From NCBI GenBank assembly GCA_964036315.1, contig OZ038500.1, positions 54,095,425 to 54,159,424 on the forward strand: 64,000 nt of DNA, in the 5' to 3' direction. Of this stretch, positions 44,001 to 54,601 are shown one piece after another (positions within the stretch are counted from its first letter, which is position 1; the number at the start of each line of letters is the position of its first letter). Origin of the DNA: Acanthosepion esculentum. Its lineage: Eukaryota > Mollusca > Cephalopoda > Sepiida > Sepiidae. A program made the position numbers and the translations under genes. A model generated the notes under the pieces. The model saw only the letters and a program-made list of their open reading frames with translations, had not been told where the DNA came from and ran no database searches.

Positions 44001-44639
44001 TTTAAAACTTCCTCATTGTTTGTTAATATGAATAAATTTTTATTGTTTCCTTGTTCTTGATAAAATGTTACTAGTTTTATATAAAACCCCAGTTTGTGTT
44101 GGGTATATCTACTAGTAAGGAAATATTTTCTATATTGCATCTATAATTTTATTTAAACTTGAATTCCACTTGATCAGTGGCTTGAATTAAACACAGGTTC
44201 TCACTTTTGAGAAAAATATTTTCTGTTTATTGAATTGCAATTTTATTCACTTTCTCTTCTTTTTTGGTCAGGGATGTTGTTTGGGAACCTGAATATTTTT
44301 ATGTTGGTTTGTTTTTAATATTTTAATAAAAGAAAAAATATATATATAAAAAAAAAAAAATCAGATTAAATATTCATTCCTCAAATTCATAATTTTTTTT
44401 TCTCCCCACTCCACTTCTTTCTTTTTCTCTTGCTCATGAATATAAACTTCTCAAATCATTATGCAAAAGATTTCAAACACCACAGTCACAGCCTGGAAAA
44501 TACTGCTCTTTTTCCTTCTTTTTTGCAGCTGTAAAAGAAAACAGAAAAAAAAGTATCTTATCAAAGAATTGTGACTATTTTTTGTCTTGTACTATCTTGT
44601 ATTAAATCTGGTGAAAACATCATACATATTTATATTCAA
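44001..44639. other. No recognised gene
   Basis: AT-rich with A and T runs; nothing supported. Confidence 0.4.
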
Positions 44640-45160
44640 CTTTGTAACTGCAGGACTTGGTCTCCCAAAATCTGTCAGCGATGGGGAGTAGTAGGTCCTA
44701 CCCTGATATACTGCCTATATGCTGTCAGGGAGTTTTGAATTCAGACTTTGCTTTCCTTTAGACAGCAAGATGGTAACACCTGTTAGGGTCCCAACTATGG
44801 GCAAATAGTGAACCATTAAACAAAAATCAACAGTATATTTTTATAATAAAATTAGCAACGATACATTTTTATAATAAAATTAGCAACGATGCATTTTTAT
44901 AATAAAATTAGCAACGATGCATTTTTATAATAAAATTAGCAACGATGCATTTTTATAGCAAAATGACCATCTCTGTAACACAAAAAAAAAAACTTTTGTA
45001 GTAAAATTGCTAATAATACACTTTATGATCTACAACTTATATATAGAAAAAAGACATACCTTTACCCTGAAAGTATAAAATTATGTACAAAATATTTAGA
45101 TTTTGGCTTTTAATAAGCCATAGAGGTTGATATGCCACTAAACAAAAAGAACCAAGCAAT
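44640..45160 (+). repeat. Repeat family C with internal 28-bp array
   Basis: GTTAGGGTCCCAACTATGGG, CAAATAGTGAACC at the 5' side; GCCATAGAGGTTGATATGCC at the 3' end. Between them a 28-bp unit (TAGCAACGATGCATTTTTAT) starts at 44853, 44881, 44909 and 44937 with near-perfect identity. Confidence 0.75.
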
Positions 45161-45541
45161 CCTTAGACTACCCTACCAAAGCTAGAAAGTCTTGTCTGCA
45201 CCACTATTTTACTCTTAGACCACCATCATTCCCTTTGTATTCTATTTGTGAAATGTAAGTTCCACTCGATCAGGCATGGAAATTATTATTTTTTTTTTTT
45301 TTTAGTAGATAGCGGACATGAAAAATAAAATGCGAATGAGGATGGCTGAATGTACAGCCGAAAGTACGAGCAGAATAAAAAAAAAGACCTTATTCAACTT
45401 GAAGTTATTAAAAACAAGGATCATAACATTCATCGAGTGGTTCGTAGGTTAATGCAACTTTAATAAATTTGTTTGTGAAGATGTTTTTCGCCATTTATAT
45501 CATTAACTTTACTAATCTACTTTTTGTATGAATGATTCAGG

Positions 45542-45544
<3 letters not shown>

Positions 45545-45579
<35 letters not shown>
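45545..45579. repeat. (TA)n microsatellite
   Basis: About 17 TA dinucleotides. Confidence 0.95.
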
Positions 45580-45581
<2 letters not shown>

Positions 45582-45843
45582 GGACTGATGTGAGTGTAAG
45601 TGGCGTTCCGACAACAATTTTTCCTCCCACTACCATAAAAACACCAATATACGCAACCATATATAAATCCAAAATTTAAAAGTTAATCAGTTTGTCTGAC
45701 AATTGCAAATTGCGTGAAACCCAGGGTCACAAATTCACATCAATCCAACTAAATATGTTAGCTCTATCACTGATATTGAGCGCTTTCCAATAAGTTCCGC
45801 GCATATATAATATATAAATAATATATATAAAAAATTGTGTGTG

Positions 45844-45847
<4 letters not shown>

Positions 45848-45906
<59 letters not shown>
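45848..45906. repeat. (TA)n microsatellite
   Basis: About 29 TA dinucleotides ending ACACAC. Confidence 0.95.
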
Positions 45907-45910
<4 letters not shown>

Positions 45911-46067
45911 CAATGGATTATTACCTGTATATGAGTTATATATATATATTTTTTATATATCGAGAACAATAATTGAGAAAAGTTTGTGCATGTGCAGTCA
46001 CAACAACGTAACAAATTTTGTCTGATAAAGTTTGAAATGTCTCACAAGAAAACTTTTTACACTTTGT

Positions 46068-46069
<2 letters not shown>

Positions 46070-46098
<29 letters not shown>
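46070..46098. repeat. (TA)n microsatellite
   Basis: Fourteen TA dinucleotides next to a SINE tail. Confidence 0.95.
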
Positions 46099-46104
46099 TG
46101 AATA

Positions 46105-46270
46105 AACTATATATTTATTTATTTCTATCTACTGGCCTGAATATTTGAGAAATTTTGTATATGCGCCCTCCAGCAGGATTCAAACCTGCATTCCCTTTGG
46201 GTAACCGTCATTAGATCTGACGTGCCTTCACCTCACACCCACAAAAGGCCTCCTGGTTAAGTGAAGCCTG
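46105..46270 (-). mobile_element. tRNA-derived SINE (family T relative)
   Basis: Minus strand B box GGTTTGAATCCTGCTGG and body AATATTCAGGCCAGTAGATA, shared with 12290-12500. The plus-strand CTTCACCTCACACCCAC region is the A-box side. Confidence 0.7.
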
Positions 46271-46469
46271 AATAGTGTTTTTGAACACATTTTTCCTAAT
46301 TCTTGAAATATACATATCTGGTCAGTTTTGTATTGTAACATAAACAGACAATTTTTATGAATTTTTTTTTTTTTTTTTTTAATCATATGTATGGGATGCC
46401 ATTTCAAATCTGGTTTGATGGTGCGTATTTTTCTAAGGCGATTTCTTGAATATTTAGGCTGGTAGATGG

Positions 46470-46470
46470 A

Positions 46471-46502
<32 letters not shown>
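46470..46502. repeat. (TA)n(GA)n microsatellite
   Basis: TA then GAGAGAGAGAGAGA, abutting a MITE. Confidence 0.92.
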
Positions 46503-46618
46503 AAGGTGATGCAAAAAAGTTCTTGGTCGAAGAATAGATTTCAAAATAAATTCAGGTCTTTAGTTATTTGGCCATGCTATAGAAAGTGGGTCAGGTTGAG
46601 AACTTTTCATCATCTCCT
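46503..46618. mobile_element. Mariner-type MITE
   Basis: Left end AAGGTGATGCAAAAAAGTTC; right end reversed AAGGAGATGATGAAAAGTTC. About 116 bp; same terminal style as 63333-63454. Confidence 0.55.
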
Positions 46619-46811
46619 TATAGATGCAAAGAGATGGCTGATATGAATTCCTTTGAAATCTCATCTAAAATTGTTAATTAAAATTTAAAAAACAAATTCT
46701 TCAAATTCCAAAATTCTGAGATGCACAACAAAAATTCCTCAATTTCTTGTCAATATCAATCAGAACTATTAATTTTCTTTGAAAAATGTTTTTGTTAAGA
46801 AATGAGATGCT

Positions 46812-46884
<73 letters not shown>
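46812..46884. repeat. Compound (TG)n(TA)n microsatellite
   Basis: TG to about 46829, then about 27 TA dinucleotides up to the SINE tail. Confidence 0.95.
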
Positions 46885-46886
<2 letters not shown>

Positions 46887-47215
46887 AATTGGACATAGTC
46901 CGACAATTTATTTAAAGACATTTATAATATGTTTAACGTTCTTTTTATAGATACAAGTATTTAAGCAAATTCTCTGTTTTATAATAAACAGTATTAAATA
47001 ACATTTACCGGCCTGAATGTCCGAGAAATTTTCATTCTCTGACAGGGATCGAAACTGTATCCTATACGGAACCATCATTTCACGTGATGTGCCTTAACCG
47101 TTCGGCCACAGAGAAGCGTCTGGTTAGCAAGGTCGATTTTACTATCTTTAAACTTAAATCTTCCATGAATCTCTTCTATTCATATCTGCTCTAGCGTATT
47201 AAATGTAAACAATAT
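46885..47215 (-). mobile_element. tRNA-derived SINE (family T), full length
   Basis: Minus strand: TTTACATTTAATACGCTAGA, AAAGATAGTAAAATCGACCT, then a tRNA-Leu/Ser-like head TGTGGCCGAACGGTTAAGGC with B box near GATACAGTTTCGATCCCTGT, and AATTTCTCGGACATTCAGGC. It ends at GACTATGTCCAATTC beside a (TA)n array. About 93% like the copy at 58855-59165 by eye. Confidence 0.9.
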
Positions 47216-47330
47216 ATATATATGGTGAGATAGAAAAGTGCTAGGAAGAGGAAAAAGTTAAACAATTATGTCCTGACTCCAAAAAGAAGAGGTATTAAGC
47301 AAAATTTTGTGGGAAAATGACCTAAGGGGG

Positions 47331-47580
47331 TGTTGTAATGGAATATCCCATGCTCGGTATCGCCTATGTGAACTGACTATATCAGTAGCTATATATAGTA
47401 AGCACAGGATATACCAGGGGGCTTGCTTCAGGAAATACTAGCCTGCCACCTGATTCCCTGTCTTTCAGTAGTGTATTCTTCTTTACAATAAACCTCTCTT
47501 TCTTTCACCTATGTGCGTGTTGCTGTTACTTCACTCGAGTACCACCTTTATCTGTTTGTAATCTCTCTAAGGATACAACA
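47331..47580 (+). mobile_element. Possible solo LTR
   Basis: 250 bp starting TGTTGTAATGGAATATCCC and ending GGATACAACA (TGTTGT...ACAACA termini). It has a TATA-like GCTATATATAGTAAG at about 47390 and a poly(A)-signal-like ACAATAAACC at about 47485. No clear target duplication; partner LTR not in the window. Confidence 0.45.
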
Positions 47581-47613
47581 ATATATATATTCAGTATATA
47601 TGTGTGTTCATGC

Positions 47614-47616
<3 letters not shown>

Positions 47617-47706
<90 letters not shown>
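47617..47706. repeat. Compound (TA)n(CA)n microsatellite
   Basis: TA at 47617-47670, CATACATA, CA to 47706. Confidence 0.95.
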
Positions 47707-47708
<2 letters not shown>

Positions 47709-47981
47709 GGATAAATTGTCATGTAACTTATGCTCAAATGAAAATAACACTGACATCTCATTTTAACAGATATATTTATCAAAATTAAACAAAAACATCT
47801 TGAAAGACTAAATATATGCCTGGATGAATAGTAGACGTATAGGTATATAGTATAGATTCTACACATGATTTGATACAATTCAATGTCTCATAAACAAAAG
47901 TATGATTGTTGACAAGTTCAGGTAGTATTATGTCTTGTGTATATGTTAGTAGAGAGTCATATATGTATCTGAAATAAGCAG

Positions 47982-47984
<3 letters not shown>

Positions 47985-48014
<30 letters not shown>
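47985..48014. repeat. (TA)n microsatellite
   Basis: Abuts the palindrome that follows. Confidence 0.93.
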
Positions 48015-48018
<4 letters not shown>

Positions 48019-48097
48019 AACCTACCAAGGTTTCACTTAGGCAGATCGTCAGGGTCAGCTGACCATCTGCCTAAGTGAAACCTTGGTAGGTTTGTCT
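48014..48097. repeat. Near-perfect palindrome
   Basis: Arms of 39 bp (48014-48052 and 48059-48097) with one mismatch and a six-base centre. Right arm: CTGACCATCTGCCTAAGTGA then AACCTTGGTAGGTTTGTCT, reminiscent of the CTGANGA...GAAAC motif in a reduced form. Confidence 0.95.
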
Positions 48098-48320
48098 GGC
48101 TCATTAGGTTTGCTCTACGTTTGTATCGAGCTCTTTAGTTAGTTGTTTACTCATATCGGGGTTTTTTCTTTGGGCCTTGAACCTGTATCTGTGCGATTAT
48201 TTTCGACAGACTTTCATGTTCCTGGCTCTTTCTTTTTTAAAACCTTTTTTTTTCCCTTCGTGATTGATTTGTCTATTGTCAAATCAAGAATTCAAAGGTT
48301 TTTCGACACGAGTATAGTTA

Positions 48321-48322
<2 letters not shown>

Positions 48323-48360
<38 letters not shown>
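48323..48360. repeat. (TA)n microsatellite
   Basis: About 19 TA dinucleotides. Confidence 0.95.
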
Positions 48361-48361
<1 letters not shown>

Positions 48362-48697
48362 CCTACTCACTTTTGCTTATTAGACAACATTGAATTGTAT
48401 CACCATGTGTTTATGAACTTGCCTGACATTTCCGTTAACCTGATGAATATTCATGACCACTCCTATTCCTTAAACATTTTTGAAAACCAGTAACGTTTCT
48501 GCTCTATAAATATATATATAAATATATGTTACAAGATAAAATCCTTACATTTTCCTTGATAAAGTCCCTTAGAGAATGAAACATGTTGGCTAACATGTTT
48601 TTCTTTTATCTTTATTCATATATATATATATATAGTGCCTCGAGAATTTGAAGTTTTTGTTTATTTTTGTGATGTAGTATAATCAGTGAAGATATAC

Positions 48698-48702
<5 letters not shown>

Positions 48703-48756
<54 letters not shown>

Positions 48757-48800
48757 GTATTTAGGCAGCAATCCTTCTTTCATTTCTGTCGTTTTTAATG

Positions 48801-48832
<32 letters not shown>
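48703..48832. repeat. Two (AT)n arrays around a reduced tail element
   Basis: AT at 48703-48751 and 48803-48832. Between them TTGTGTATTTAGGCAGCAAT and CCTTCTTTCAT repeats the outer end of the inverted repeat at 20909-20940, then TTTTTAATGAAAT its inner side, i.e. an internally deleted relative. Confidence 0.85.
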
Positions 48833-48837
<5 letters not shown>

Positions 48838-48867
48838 AGAAAAGAATTTATCTCAACTCAACATAAA

Positions 48868-49225
48868 ATTTGCTACTATTACATCTAAAACAATAAAAGA
48901 CTTAGTCAGTACTAAACAAAACAATAAACTAAAACTTGCAAAAGAATTTACTTGATTCCCTGTTATAATTGTCACAAAAAATATATAGCAGAAACTTCAT
49001 TGAATCTAAACAAAAGATTATATGAACACAAAAGGGACATTTTGCAAAGCAATACGTCAAATATGTTGGTTGCCCACCATAATGAGACTGATGACTTGAC
49101 ATAAAAAATGCTACTCTAATCAAAGGAGAAAAAATTCATTACAATTAATGTTTAGAGAGTGCCTTGATTGCAAATTTGCACCCTGGCACTAACATTTCAC
49201 CATTTCTAGCAGAACTTCCATTAAA
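48868..49225 (+). mobile_element. Penelope-like element fragment with GIY-YIG endonuclease (second lineage)
   Basis: Upstream peptide TITSKTIKDLVSTKQ is followed, after a stop, by IPCYNCHKKYIAETSLNLNK and RLYEHKRDILQSNTSNMLVA, then HHNETDDLT. After a frameshift it reads NATLIKGEKIHYN and LHPGTNISPFLAELPLK. This is the GIY-YIG pattern of Penelope-like elements (IPC.NC...YIGET...L..R..EH), with Gly of YIG replaced by Ala. The C-Y-N-C spacing differs from the 38 kb copy (PCSC), so it is a different lineage. Broken by stops. Confidence 0.75.
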
Positions 49226-49419
49226 ACAGTGTGAGATATCTACTAACAAAAGTGATGGAAAGAAAAAGAAAAATCTAAATGAAATCGGCTAGATGTGACA
49301 CTATTTAGCTATGGTAATTGGCTAACTAATTAATCATAGAAATTAAAACAGAAAATAGACCTTCTTAAAAAGAAAAAGAGCTATCTCGAAAGACAGAATG
49401 ATTGATGAAAAAAGATTTT

Positions 49420-51245
49420 AATTCTAATTATGAAAAAAAGATACTTTTCACAAAAGACTGTAAACCCGGGAAGAAGCCACATGTGAGGTCTTGTCAAGTT
49501 GGGTTATCGCTGAGGGAGATAGAAAGAAAAGCAAATATGAAATTATCGGCCAAAACACGTGCCGGTCGTAAAAATTTCGGCTGGAGACGAATGCCGATAC
49601 AGGCACGGAGAATCAATGTTATCTTTCCAAGATATCATTTATTTTTTTTCTTGGATACAGGCGAAGAGAAGCAATGTGGCGGTTATAAAATTTTGGCATT
49701 GTCTCGACATAGGTGAGAGGATTGTTATCATTTACTTTACCAACAGACGCTAAGGCGTTGAATGGCAATGTGGCAATTGTAAGATTTTGGCAATCCCCAG
49801 AAAATGGAGAATTGAGATTTGGCGAGATAAAAGAATTTAATTTCTTAACAAGTCAAGGATTCCATTATAAAGCTAACTTAACATAAAGGACCAGATGGCA
49901 AACTTTGACAGTGATTGATGAGTTGGTAGAGAGTGCTGGCTAAGTGAATTTTGGGTGGCCCCAAAAGAAAGATGTAATAAGAATTTAATTTGCAATATGG
50001 AATTCGTAAAAATTTTGGCTGATGGGAAAGGAAAATTTTGTAAACAAAAATTCTAGATTATAATTTTAAGGAGGCCAGCTTAGCCACACCCACACTGTCG
50101 AGAGATCATTGGTTGTATGTTAGCATGGAGACAGGCGGAGGTGAATGGATGAGAAAGGTGGAGAAGGTGTTAATGCCCACTGAAGGGATTGGTATGAGAT
50201 ATCAATGTGAGAGAGAAAGAGTCTAGGAGGATAGCTCTCCTCTGACCTTCCCTCACGGATGATGGAGACACCGCCGAAATGGGAAGTGGTTAATTTTCCA
50301 AAAATGGGAAATAATCAATTTTCTTGTCCTGACAACAAAGAGATTTCTTGTTAGAAATAGAGATTACCGAGAACCCCAGGCCACGTCTGGCCACACACCG
50401 GGTTTTGGCTGGTACCCATATAAACGAATGTCGATGGGTTGTTTAACAGTTAGCCAGTGAGTTCCAGATAGTTTGAGCTGGAGACACAGTTGAGCTGGTT
50501 TTGAACCAGGGTGTTGCCTCGCAGGAGCTGACCGAGAGATTCCATGACCTCCGACTTCGCCTATCCTACCAATAGCAAGTTATACTGACAAACAAAGTTA
50601 AGCCAGCACTTAAAAACTAAACCTGTTGACTTAGAGAACCAACTTGCTTGAAACATAGAAGTGTCACATTTCATAGGAAACGGGCTGGGAGAAAAACACG
50701 CTCCTGTATATAACAGAAGGATAAAGTTAAATTGTTATTTCTTAACACACTTGAACCTCTTGGGTTTTTCTTTTATTATTGTTTTTTTCTTTGCGCTTGT
50801 GCAATGCCACCTTCAATTTGGACTCAGCTTACACTACGGCCCGATGCCTGATTGATCTCGTCTACCTAAGATCAAAGTCACAATGTGGGTAGGTTAGACT
50901 TGAGATCGAAGCAGTTACTCCAGTAACCAGACGTTGCAAGTGAGCTGGGAATGATAGAGTTGGCATTGAACCGGTACAACTGGTGAAGCAGTTAACATCG
51001 ACGACCAGAACTCGACCCTGGTGCACATATTGGTGCTGTAACCACTGGATTCGACCCGGGACGGCTGGGTGTCACATATTGGTATCCTGACCAGGGGATT
51101 TTGCTGAGTAGTGACGACCACCAAACAATCGGGACACAGGCTGGTGGCAGCGACAAAGAGTCAACCCCAAAACGCCGGTAGAAGAAACCTAATAGCTTCG
51201 CACTGCGACTGGGAGTTGACCACGGGCCGACGACTTAGTGTCACA
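49420..51245 (+). mobile_element. Possible LTR-retrotransposon terminal region (LTR plus leader)
   Basis: A 1.8-kb block richer in G+C than its surroundings, free of microsatellites and of the SINE/LINE families seen elsewhere. It has a promoter-like CCATATAAACGAATG at about 50418 and CTGTATATAACAG at 50704. TGTCACAT occurs at 50660, 51070 and 51239. Two CACATATTGGTNCTGNAACC-type sites (51024, 51071) resemble retroelement primer-binding regions. No gag/pol frame is visible; the frames at 49402-49753 are not recognised. Unpaired, so uncertain. Confidence 0.35.
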
Positions 51246-51471
51246 TAGATTTAAAAAAAAAAAAAAAAATTAAATCTAAAATTACCAGCATCCCTTGTTT
51301 GTGTGCATGTGTAGTCACATCAACATAAACAAATTTAGTCCGATGAAGTCCTAAATGATGAAACCCGTCAGAAGAAAACTTTTTTACTTTGTCATACACT
51401 TTCACCCCAATATTGTTCTTGATATATAAAAACATATATTGTTATCTCATATATATAAAATATTTGCTGCC

Positions 51472-51503
<32 letters not shown>

Positions 51504-51630
51504 ACTTTGGGGCTATTTTGTACATCAACAACATTTGCAATTTGCATACTACAAAAAATAATCAATAAATATAGTAAACACATAATGTCAATTTTTTTTT
51601 AACAAAAAAAGTATACAAAAATAATTGCTG

Positions 51631-51665
<35 letters not shown>
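51472..51665. repeat. Two (TA)n arrays flanking repeat family E
   Basis: TA at 51474-51499 and 51634-51665. The segment 51500-51610 (GGGGCTATTTTGTACATCAA, CAACATTTGCAATTTGC) recurs at about 51778-51890 (GAACTATTTTGTGAATTGTC, CACATTTGCAAAAC). Confidence 0.75.
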
Positions 51666-51669
<4 letters not shown>

Positions 51670-51929
51670 GCAGCCCCAAATTAAATTAGATGTATATGTT
51701 TGATTCTCTTCAATTTTTTTTTAACTCATACTGTGACTCACTTGAGTCAAAAGATTGAGCCCAACGTAAGTTTGAACTATTTTGTGAATTGTCAACCACA
51801 TTTGCAAAACATTATTTGCCTACTAGTAAAAAAAATGTTCAATAAATTTAATAGACATAGAATGTCTATTCTTTTTTAATAAGACACATATAACAGATGT
51901 GTTTGTCTATGTATACACATGCTCATACA

Positions 51930-52190
51930 AGAGGGTATTGAGAAGTTCTCAACCCAACCAAAATTGTGATCAACATTTTGCACAAGACCAATATGCTCAA
52001 ACTCTCAGTCACGATGACTTGCTTGCACATCTATCGACGGCCACCAAATTTTGCTCACAAACCTTGGGTCAATTCACGTTATGATTTTTCAACACTTTCC
52101 AATGGTGTTACATGCTGGAATCACCTATGCAGGCTGATAATATCAAAAAGTTGTATCTGTAACAAATCGACCACAGTGAGAAAAATATTA
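51930..52190 (-). mobile_element. Long tRNA-derived SINE (family L1S), 5'-body fragment
   Basis: TGCTCAAACTCTCAGTCACG, ATCTATCGACGGCCACC, CTCACAAACCTTGGGTCAAT, GGCTGATAATATCA, GTAACAAATCGACCACAGTGAG. It joins a LINE A fragment directly at 52190. A mariner-like end (GTATTGAGAAGTTCTCAACC) is at 51935-51955. Confidence 0.8.
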
Positions 52191-52560
52191 TTAAGAAGAA
52201 AGAACAGTAAAAGAACTGAAATTAAGAAAACGGAAGACATTGCATTTAAATTTTTGAAGATCAAAAGAAGCTGGAAGAGAGTTCCACTAGTGAGAAGTAT
52301 CAGAGAAGAAACTATTAGTATAGAACTTACAGTTGCATCTAGCAATTTAATCTGTAAAATGATGAAACCTAACTACCAATCTACTATGGAAGTGAAATTT
52401 GTAAAGTTGAGGTACCAAAAAGTAAAAGCTGAGAAGAACAATTACAATGAAAATATTTATAGAAAAGACACGAATGGTATATTATGGCAGTGAGATAGTG
52501 ACTGAAGCCAAGATGTCAGGTTAGGACTGATAACATTGCAGATTTCCAAGAATAGGGGAT
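52190..52560 (-). mobile_element. LINE family A, C-terminal fragment
   Basis: Plus-strand reverse of the family: TGCATTTAAATTTTTGAAGA, GCTGGAAGAGAGTTCCACTA, GCATCTAGCAATTTAATCTG, ACCAATCTACTATGGAAGTG, GTCAGGTTAGGACTGATAAC. Confidence 0.75.
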
Positions 52561-53467
52561 AGTAGTTAAAATCTCACTGGAGGTTAAATCTTTATTTTTG
52601 AGCCATACTGCTTATTTAGTTGTTTTAAAATATAAAAATAATGTTACCATTGTGATAAAAAGCAACAGAAATAAGATGAAAGATACAATAAAATAAATAT
52701 CACAAGGAAAGAAAAAACTAAAAATATTATTATAAACATATTTGGTTGTGTGTTTTTTTTTTTGCTTCACATTGTGCTACGTTTGTTTTTAGCATGTTCA
52801 TGAAAACAATACTTGGACAATTTGTCATTGATTAGTTTGTCATGAGGTCAGTTAGTCGCTGGGACAGTTTGTTTTTGCTATAATTGGTTTGTGTTTACTG
52901 ATTTGATCAATACTTGCTGGATAATTTTTCAAGCAATTATTTTCAAATAAATGATTTTATCCTAATTTAGCATATTTTAAACTTAGTCCTCAGATGTTAT
53001 TTGTTCATTAATCCTACCCAACAATATGGCTACCTCTCAGCTCATAATTTCAGAGAAAAGAGAAGACAGTTATAAAGATAATCAAACAAGATGAAAAATG
53101 ACCAAAATCCAAGCATTATTTTATCACTTGAGTTTTCTTTTATATTGTAAAGTTCTAGTTTGCATGATCCTGCCATTTATTTTGGAACGATGTTTAGGGC
53201 CTGACGTAAATTGACTGGTTTGCATGTTAAAAATAGGGAGGAATTTTAGGGGGAATAAATTTTGTTGATTAGGATTCCTCAAACTGCAACATTTGTCAGA
53301 ATAGAAAAATATTGATTTTCTTATCCTTTTAGAAGTTGGGAGTTATTTGATTTTTTTTTTTTTTTTTTTACGGTTTATCTACCCTTTGTGTGTTGTTTTG
53401 AAAGAGATCATCTGGATGACATCATTTACAGTCCATATGTACCTTTGGATAGCAGTGTTACATTTTA

Positions 53468-53502
<35 letters not shown>

Positions 53503-53604
53503 GTAAGGTTCATCTTGTATAAGGCCTGGGGCGCACTCAAGGTAGAGGATTATGTTAAGGTGTAGTTTATATGGATAGGAGGGAAAGATAACGGTTGACT
53601 TGAA
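52561..53604. other. 1 kb without a recognised gene; poly(T) tracts
   Basis: Long T runs at 53351-53369 and 53470-53499. ACTTGAACAAGTTAAGATTG begins the next repeat. Confidence 0.4.
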
Positions 53605-53785
53605 CAAGTTAAGATTGCAGTGATCAGAGAAACATTCTCTTGGGAGTTTGTTACATAGGGCAGTGGTTTGCAGGAAGAAGCTGTTTGGGTTAAACTTCTC
53701 AACAATGGAATATGGAGGGAATATGGGTGGTTTGCTATTATGTAAGTGGCATGGCGGGTCCTAGCTGTGAAGCTCAGACCTGATC
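53605..53785 (+). repeat. Dispersed repeat family D
   Basis: AAGATTGCAGTGATCAGAGA and GTGGTTTGCAGGAAGAAGC parallel 11210-11280. Confidence 0.45.
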
Positions 53786-53789
53786 ATCT

Positions 53790-54015
53790 GTTAAAACACT
53801 TACCAGGTTGTTAAACATCTTTCCTTGCTTGATTTTGACATCTTCTGTTTATGGTCCACATCTTGGGATGTTCCTCTTGCTGACAACCATACATGGTCTT
53901 CTTATAATTGACCTCAGTTCAAGTATCTTTTTTGTTCCCACTTTTCACAAAACTTCCTCATCGCTGCTCACATGTTCTCTCTATAGTATTCTCCATAGTT
54001 ATTTAAAGCGAAACC
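53790..54015 (-). mobile_element. RTE-like LINE (family B1) fragment
   Basis: Plus-strand reverse of the family, collinear with 56855-57010: CTTGATTTTGACATCTTCTG, ATGTTCCTCTTGCTGACAAC, CCTCATCGCTGCTCACATG. Confidence 0.65.
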
Positions 54016-54164
54016 TATTTTGAATTGTAAGAATAATTTATTTATTCTTTTTTTATTTTTGCAAGTGAATATTGCATTAACAATATTTTTTGAAGATAAC
54101 AATGATTTTTTCAGATACAAGTTCTACTATTTATCATTTTATAGAAGACAGAAAATTCGAGTGA

Positions 54165-54600
54165 GGAGTTGCTATCAGTATTTACACCATTTATATTTCA
54201 ATTATTGTCCTCATCTTTGTTGTTGTGCCCTCCGGCTTCCCAAGGGGATATAGATCTGGGTAACCTATAGGGAATTCTGAACTGGAGTCTTTATTTAATC
54301 TACGAGGGTAGACTGTTTTCGTACCACTGACCATGTCTAATGATAGTTTTTCTTTTGTTTTTCTGTTTTTTGTACTGTTCATTTATTGCCCGCCCATTTC
54401 CACTGAGTGCAAGTACGCACTGCCCGGCCCAGGGAATGAACACACAATCAATATAACACCAAATTCACGAACCACTGGTCTAATCCACTAAGCTATTGGC
54501 CATTAGGCCATCCCTAAACATGGGCACTGGAACGAGAACAATCTACTCCAAAGATTAAATAAAGTGTTCATTATACAATGTAGGTTACCCTGGTCGATAT
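54165..54600 (-). mobile_element. tRNA-derived SINE with inverted flanks and Penelope-type tail
   Basis: Minus strand: tRNA-like head with GCTTAGTGGATTAGA (A box) and GTGTTCATTCCCTGG (B-box position) at about 54415-54505, and tail GGCACAACAACAAAGATGAG. Segments 54256-54330 and 54515-54596 are imperfect inverted repeats of each other (GGGTAACCTA; TTTATTTAATCT; GTTCTCGTTCCAGTG / GTTTTCGTACCACTG), so the SINE head lies within a foldback. Confidence 0.6.
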
Positions 54601-54601
54601 A

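Noticed and set aside
49402..49753. Basic frames of 104 and 64 codons in the LTR-like block
   Set aside because: Overlapping frames without recognisable gag or other motifs; not supported as genes.
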